DNA of 64,000 nucleotides from Vandiemenella viatica (lineage: Eukaryota > Arthropoda > Insecta > Orthoptera > Morabidae), in the NCBI GenBank assembly GCA_031002005.1, contig JARYHS010013631.1, positions 64,229,832 through 64,293,831 on the forward strand, written 5' to 3'. Shown here piece by piece: positions 59,269-64,000 of this stretch. The translations under genes and the position numbers were made by a program. Position 1 is the first letter of the stretch. Every line of letters starts with the position of its first letter. The notes under the pieces are model-generated. The model saw nothing but the letters and a program-made list of their open reading frames with translations, was not told where the DNA came from and ran no database searches.

Positions 59269-59327
59269 TTTCTCCAGCAGGGTGTTTGGCGGCAAGCTGG
59301 TACAAAGGCTGAATCTCAGTGTCCTTT
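59269..59327 (-). CDS. Host gene exon, 59 bases
   Basis: On the minus strand, agttcttttacag/AAAGGACAC is a strong acceptor and GGAGAAA/GTAAGG a strong donor. In the frame set by the upstream exon (62.05-62.26 kb), the first base completes an Arg codon and the exon encodes KDTEIQPLYQLAAKHPAGE, leaving one base (phase 1). The peptide is of normal complexity and is not from any transposon I know. I cannot name the gene. Good splice sites on both sides and phase agreement with the neighbouring exon make this one of the best-supported host coding pieces here. Confidence 0.6.
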
Positions 59328-60204
59328 CTGTAAAAGAACTAAATTTTGTAACCAATACATGGGGGAAAAAATAACAATTTTAAATAATTATTACTTATTT
59401 TCAAATAATCTGTCTCTGTTCCCACTGACAAAGGTAGCATAAAAATTATAAGAGCTGTCTGGCACCTGTAATTTGGAGATGAAACTTCTGTTCAGCACCA
59501 ATGTTGGGATAGATGAAATGTATGTTCAACATGGTGAAATTACTTCTCAGTGTTTCATCTAATGATTCAAAACAAGTTTCAATTCAATAAAAAGTTAGTG
59601 ACATGACTGCATGCATAACTTAAAAGTCTCTAATAAAATATGCAAAAACAGTTACATCTGGCACATCCTCTCCCAAAGGTGGTGCTTATTCTGAAAGCAA
59701 GGTTCCATTTGACATGCTAGGCCTCTCATAGTTTTGAGAAGTGAGCGAGTGTTGCCATTTGTCTGAGAGAAAAAAAAATGTATCTAGTGTTTATTGTTTT
59801 ATGAAATGTGTAGTTTATGAAGCAGAAATAGGGGACTGTCCCATTATTGAACTACGTGTTTGCAGAAGATTGCCTAAACACCACATGCAGAATGGCCAGT
59901 ATGCCCACTGTAACCTCCCCAATCCAGTGTTGGGTCTAACCTGCCGATGTTGAGGTTACTAATGAAAACAAAATAAGTAGCAGCTTTTGGTGAAGAAGGA
60001 TAGTACAATATGCCATTTTTGATCTAAGGAAATCAAAATTATGATTGTTTTTAACAGAATCTAAATCAATCTCCTCATATCAAAGTCAACAGTGCTAATT
60101 ATATAGAACAGTGTCCATTAAAAGGTAATATCAAAAGATAACTTAAACAATTTGATAACAGTGACAATAAAAATCAGGGAGGATAGAATAAGTAAACCTG
60201 TCAC
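59328..60204. other. Unassigned, intronic
   Basis: Between two candidate exons on the minus strand. No feature supported. Confidence 0.4.
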
Positions 60205-60410
60205 ACGCCACAGTTGAAGGCAGGAGGGCCATGATAAGCCCAAAAACATTGATACACTTTACAATATTTCAGTATAAATCTTAATCTTGACTGGGACATA
60301 TGATAAGGGGATCAGGTGTGTAAACAAATAGACATCACAAAGGCATTTTGTGTTTCTCATGGTCCTCCTGGCTTCAACTGTGCTGAGTGACATAGTTACT
60401 TTCCACATCC
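60205..60410. repeat. Fold-back of the PLE family C tail type
   Basis: cacagttgaaggcaggagggccatga (about 60208) is inverted against tcatggtcctcctggcttcaactgtg (about 60357), with a central part containing diverged tatttcagt..ttaatct. It resembles the arms at 51.6 and 51.8 kb. I did not find a clear target-site duplication. Confidence 0.5.
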
Positions 60411-60521
60411 TTCCTTATATTCAATACCTTTCAATAGACTGAATTTATATCAGCATTAAATAATTCTCTCTATAACTGGATGACTTTAAAAGACAAGTTC
60501 TGTGATATACAAAATTCTTGC

Positions 60522-60634
60522 AACAAAATCTTCTCGAGTGTCCAGCCAGATGGTGGTGTAAAAACATGACGTTTTGACAGCTGACTCTGCCGTCTACCTC
60601 AGGTATCTTGTAGTTGTTCTCAGCTGACTGTCTC
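60522..60634 (-). repeat. Inverted PLE-B tail copy
   Basis: Reverse complement of 61311-61430, including the hammerhead-like region, whose core is mutated here (CTGAGGT, and AAAAC instead of GAAAC). Confidence 0.9.
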
Positions 60635-60699
60635 TAGCATGGTATGGAATTAAAAGTATCTTCCAGCCTCCCACAAAGATATGTGATATGCTACAGTAG

Positions 60700-61110
60700 G
60701 TAAAAGATGACTTAGGCTTGAGGACACCTGGGATTTATTCCATACCGTGTGAATGCGGTACAGTGTATATCGGTCAGACCATCAGAACGATCGAAGAACG
60801 CCTCATCGAACACAAATGACACCTGAGGCTGATGCAACTGGAATAGTCTGCGATAGCCAAGTGTGCCTTTGACGAAGAACACAGGATAGAGTTTGATAAA
60901 ACAGCAGTGCTGGCCAGGCCCTCTTCCTTCTGGGACTCGGTCATAAGTGAAGCATTGGAGATCCGGTTAAATGACAACAACATAAATAGGGGTGGTGGGC
61001 TCTTTCTGAGTGAAGCCTGGAAACCTATCATTAGCGAACTCCGGCAAGAGCATAGCACATCTTCACAAGCAAATGACCCCAGTCGGGCGCCGCAGCAGAC
61101 TGCGGATTAA
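60700..61110 (+). pseudogene. PLE-B GIY-YIG endonuclease fragment
   Basis: In frame from 60700: VKDDLGLRTPGIYSIPCECG, TVYIGQTIRTIEERLIEHK, stop, then CAFDEEHRIEFDKTAVLARP and SEALEIRLNDNNINRGGG, ending at 61110. This is the GIY-YIG nuclease and C-terminal end of a Penelope-like protein; GIY and YIG motifs are intact. The RT part is lost by 5' truncation. Two early stops. It differs in sequence from PLE-A, so it is a separate family. Confidence 0.88.
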
Positions 61111-61124
61111 GCCAACGGTCACGG

Positions 61125-61278
61125 CCAATCAGAAGTGGACACACCAGCATCTCGGACCGCCAGCACATCCGGGTGGGAAGGAGCAAGTGGCACCAGTCAG
61201 TGGCCGCAGCGGGCCAGGTATAAAGCCAACGCTCTCCACCAATCAGAGCGAACAGGCCTTCCAGCTGAAGGTATAAAG
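61125..61278 (+). promoter_or_regulatory. PLE-B promoter-like repeats (CCAAT and TATA boxes)
   Basis: CCAATCAG at 61125-61132 and 61239-61246, and TATAAAG at 61219-61225 and 61272-61278. These form partly duplicated promoter-like modules just before the hammerhead-bearing tail. In PLEs the tail region drives transcription of the downstream copy in a tandem. Function is inferred. Confidence 0.45.
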
Positions 61279-61338
61279 GAGGTTCGATGGGTGGCCAAGC
61301 CAGTCAAGGCAGAGGCAGTCAGCTGAGAACAACTACAA

Positions 61339-61385
61339 GATACCTGATGAAGACAGCAGAATCAGCTGTCGAAACGTTGTGTTTT
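61339..61385 (+). ncRNA. Hammerhead ribozyme-like motif of PLE-B
   Basis: CTGATGA (61344-61350), one extra A, a perfect 6-bp stem II (GACAGC/GCTGTC), GAAAC, then GTT. Stem I can form between gatac (before the core) and gtgtt (after it). Stem III is minimal, as in PLE hammerheads thought to work as dimers. This is the best hammerhead candidate in the window. Confidence 0.6.
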
Positions 61386-61468
61386 TACACCACCATCTGG
61401 CTGGACACCCGAGAAGATTTTGTTGCATTGATACGCCTGGAAAGTCTCCACTCATACAAAATTCTTGC

Positions 61469-62049
61469 CACTATGGCTTCAGCTGCAACGAAGGTGTTGG
61501 AAAAGAGACTAAGTTTGATTCCTTGTTGAAAGAGGTGCTGAATATGAAATGCTTAAAACAATGCAATTTCAGAAATAAGCACTTGGTACAAATTTGACGA
61601 ACTCTAAGAGATGAAGAAAATTTAGTAACTGAACAAATGAAGATTTGGTGTACCCAGGTAAAGGATTGATTGGCATAGACTAGTCCTCCATCAAGGCTCC
61701 AGAAAACCAGAAAAAACCTCTTCAACAGATCAAAACCCAAGAAGAATAGCAGAGGAGTTACACAAATGAAATACATACTTTATGCTACACATTTACTGAT
61801 TCAATAAAAATAAAGATGTAAAAGCTCTTAGCTATTACTGGCTCCATTATTTGGACCAGTCAAAAGAGTCTCAACTTTGATTATAAGTTATAAAAAGTAA
61901 ACTTTGATTACTAAAAACAGAAACAAACAACAAACAAAAAAACTTCCAGACCGTTTCTCTCACATTTAAAGTTAATACACATGAACTCAAACATATTACC
62001 AATAACATATAAATTTCATTAGGAGTACTAGGAGAGAAGTGATATGAAC
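61469..62049. other. Unassigned, intronic
   Basis: Downstream of the 62.05-62.26 kb exon on the minus strand. No feature supported. Confidence 0.4.
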
Positions 62050-62258
62050 CTGGCCGATGTACCCACTGATGCAGCTCGCTGACCATGAAATGAACTTGTC
62101 TCACGATTTCGGAGAATGATAGTTGTTTGATGCTGTTGTTGTGGCTGTGGTTGTTGTTGCTGCTGCTGTGGTTTGTTTTTGTCAGAGACAGAATCCCTGT
62201 CCGGGTTTGCCAAAATGATAGGCGTCCTACGAACTCCAGGTCCATACTCTCTTTTTTC
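62050..62258 (-). CDS. Host gene exon encoding a Q-rich segment
   Basis: On the minus strand, acattgttttag/GAAAAAAG is a good acceptor (at 62259). The frame starting with its first base encodes EKREYGPGVRRTPIILANPD, then SVSDKNKP, a Q-rich tract (Q/P/H), then TTIILRNRETSSFHGQ, ending ..ASVGTSA plus two bases at GGCCAG/GTTCAT. The donor is weaker than consensus. It is chosen because phase 2 here joins exactly to the 59.3 kb exon with no stop and a sensible peptide (..TSAR-KDTEIQPL..). A second frame is open across the exon, but it reads N/S/H-rich without this continuity. The protein is not recognised; Q-rich tracts are common in insect regulatory and RNA-binding proteins. Confidence 0.58.
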
Positions 62259-62833
62259 CTAAAACAATGTACAATTAGCTAAAGCAACGCTAGTTTCTAA
62301 CAATATGAAAGAAATAGTACAAAAAACATACTTCTGTAAACTAATCAGAATAATATTATATTACCTGTATTAGCAACTGAAACTGATAGACATGTTATGA
62401 GGACAACTTGATAAGACTAGCCACATTAATGTTAAGAGAAATCAACATTATATTCAGATTTAACTAGCAAATCAAGCAGAAATTATTTAAATGTAATTCA
62501 GTTATTAGTTAAATCAAACAATGAAATTAATTTCAATATTTAACAACTATGCAATCACAACTCAGTGAAAAAGATTGGAAAAATTTCATAGCAAGGAACC
62601 TAAGTGATCATTAACATTATCTAAATCAGGAAATTACCTGCTGATAACATCCATGCCCATACTCAGTAATGTGTTATAATAATAATAATAGATAAATTGT
62701 GATGGAGCATATGCTGCGGCAGCAATCTCCCTACACACCCATTTTTCTCCCTTCCTCCTCCAACTCACTTTTACCCTCTAAATGTTTACTTTAAATTCTT
62801 TCAGTGTTTTCCCCTGGCAACTTACACCCTTTC
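62259..62833. other. Unassigned sequence
   Basis: Upstream of the 62.2 kb exon on the minus strand. No feature supported; includes a short (ATA)n run near 62678. Confidence 0.4.
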
Positions 62834-64000
62834 CTATAAAAGAAAATTTCCCACATCCTTATGCCTGAAATTAAGTGCCAGCTTGTGGTCACGGTCATAT
62901 TTACCCTTCCAAGCGCCTCTCTTAATTTTCCCACCATTATCTTTCCACACTTCATCACCAATAAAGCCCTTGTACATTCCCATGATTTTCTCCACCCTCC
63001 TTCTATCCTCCAATAAATCCCACTCCAGCTCCTTTATCATACTAGTTACCGATTGTTTTTTTTGTAATTTCCAAAGACAAATCTAGCAGCCCTTCTGTTC
63101 ACTCCCTCCAACGCCTGTACTTGATACCCAAAATGTGGGTCCCATTCTACACCAACATATTCCAGCAGTGGTCTGACCAGAGTTTTGTACCCCAATTCCT
63201 TTACTTCTCTAGTGCATCCCCTCATCACTCTTTCTAACATGTGAAGGATTTTGAACCCTTTCCCTACTACCTGTCCAATGTGTCCTGCCCAGTTAAGTCT
63301 GCTATCAAATATTATGCAGAGGTATTTAAATTTCGAGTCTTCAATAAGTGGCTCGTTCCCCACTTTATAATCATAACCAACCTTTAGCTTTTAATCTGTG
63401 TACCTAATAAGCTGGCTCTTCTTTGCATTTATCTTCATCCCATGTTGACTCACCCAGCTAGTTATCTTATCTAGATCACCCTGCAGCTGTTTACAGTCTT
63501 CTATTGTTTAGATCATTTTATACAACATTATGTCATCTGCAAACAATCTAACCTCTGACAGTAAACCATTAACACAATCATTCATCAGAATAATGAACAG
63601 CAATGATCCAAATACACTACCCTACAGTACTCCCATGTGCACTGCATCTTCTTTTGATACTGCATTTCCTACCCTGAAGTTTTGCTTTCTCCCTTTTAGG
63701 AATTCTTCTACCCAGCAAATCACCTTTTATCAACTCCAATAGTTTTTACCTTATTCAGCAGCTTTTTATGGCTCACTCTGTCAAAGGCCTTTGAAAGATC
63801 TGGTGCTACACTATCAACTTGACCTCCCCCGTCCATTTCATCAGAAATATCTTACATATAGCCTACTGAGATCCACATGAATATCATTGTCTTAAGCCAT
63901 GTTGCTGACTTGAAAACCAATTACATTCCTCACATACATGTCTAATATGGTTGCATATTAATCTCTCCATTAATTCACCTACCACTGATGTCAAGCTGAT
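62834..64000 (-). pseudogene. CR1-like LINE reverse transcriptase, continues past window
   Basis: Minus strand, from the window end: AFDRVSHKKLL near 63.78 kb (RT motif A region), FKYLCIIFDSRLNWAGHIGQ (63.3 kb), ERVMRGCTREVKELGYKTLV, RPLLEYVGVEWDPHF and VNRRAARFVFGNYKKNN (63.05 kb), then a last block MIKELEWDLLEDRRRVEKIM to GNFLL (63.04-62.83 kb). It is the same family as 3.69-4.76 kb and 35.2 kb, and better preserved. A few stops and frameshifts remain. It is cut by the window edge on its 5' side. Confidence 0.8.

Larger units (their letters stand above)
60507..61468 (+). mobile_element. 5'-truncated Penelope-like element (PLE-B), 15-bp TSD
   Basis: atacaaaattcttgc at 60507-60521 and 61454-61468 is the target-site duplication. 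Right after it, 60522-60634 is an inverted copy of the element tail, then comes the GIY-YIG part of the ORF (60700-61110), a promoter-like repeated segment (61125-61278) and the direct tail (61311-61453) with a hammerhead-like motif. The direct and inverted tails match over more than 110 bases with scattered changes. The structure is typical for a truncated Penelope insertion. It lies within the presumed intron between the 62.1 and 59.3 kb exons. Confidence 0.9.

Noticed and set aside
62050..62245. Alternative 124-codon minus-strand frame over the Q-rich exon
   Set aside because: It runs into intron-like sequence and lacks phase agreement with the 59.3 kb exon, unlike the chosen frame.
1..64000. 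CRISPR arrays, rRNA genes or bacterial operons
   Set aside because: No spaced identical repeats, no rRNA sequence and no prokaryotic gene organisation were seen.

Overview
This window looks like a piece of a large, repeat-rich insect genome. It has no operons or ribosome binding sites. It has long AT-rich stretches, isolated short exons with GT/AG splice sites, and many eukaryotic transposable elements. Two repeat tails recall, from memory only, elements common in Orthoptera and other Polyneoptera: a tRNA-derived SINE ending in a 'taatgacctcg..gtcgacg' motif, and a CR1/L2-type LINE ending in 'gtagatgtagatgt'. A locust- or grasshopper-like genome is my best guess (moderate to low confidence).

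Layout. 1-17.8 kb holds RTE, CR1-like and SINE remnants, fold-back MITEs, a satellite-like repeat and one GC-rich candidate exon (16.3 kb). 20-30 kb holds a mariner-like deletion derivative, SINEs, two more GC-rich candidate exons (23.5 and 28.5 kb), and a hAT pseudogene split by a Tc1-like element. 30-39 kb is mostly unclassified and contains a 1,000-base assembly gap. 39.18-47.92 kb is a nest: a nearly full-length I-clade LINE on the minus strand, bounded by a 15-bp target-site duplication (TSD). A nearly full-length Penelope-like element (PLE) on the plus strand, with its own 13-bp TSD, sits 6 bases upstream of the LINE gag ATG. 48-54 kb holds a second PLE family, a fold-back made only of that family's tails (16-bp TSD), and CR1/L2 fragments. 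54.96-57.99 kb is a copia element with two identical 142-bp LTRs but large internal deletions. 60.5-61.47 kb is a 5'-truncated PLE of a third family with a 15-bp TSD, an inverted tail copy and a convincing hammerhead-like motif. The window ends inside a CR1-like LINE.

Host genes. On the minus strand, exons at 62.05-62.26 and 59.27-59.33 kb join in a compatible phase and encode a Q-rich segment followed by a short conserved-looking segment. Exons at 28.45-28.65, 23.47-23.57 and 16.23-16.35 kb are GC-rich, have good splice donors and can also be read in one phase-0 chain. They may be one very long gene with multi-kb introns filled by transposons, or two genes. I could not identify the protein. 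Everything else recognisable is mobile DNA in various stages of decay.
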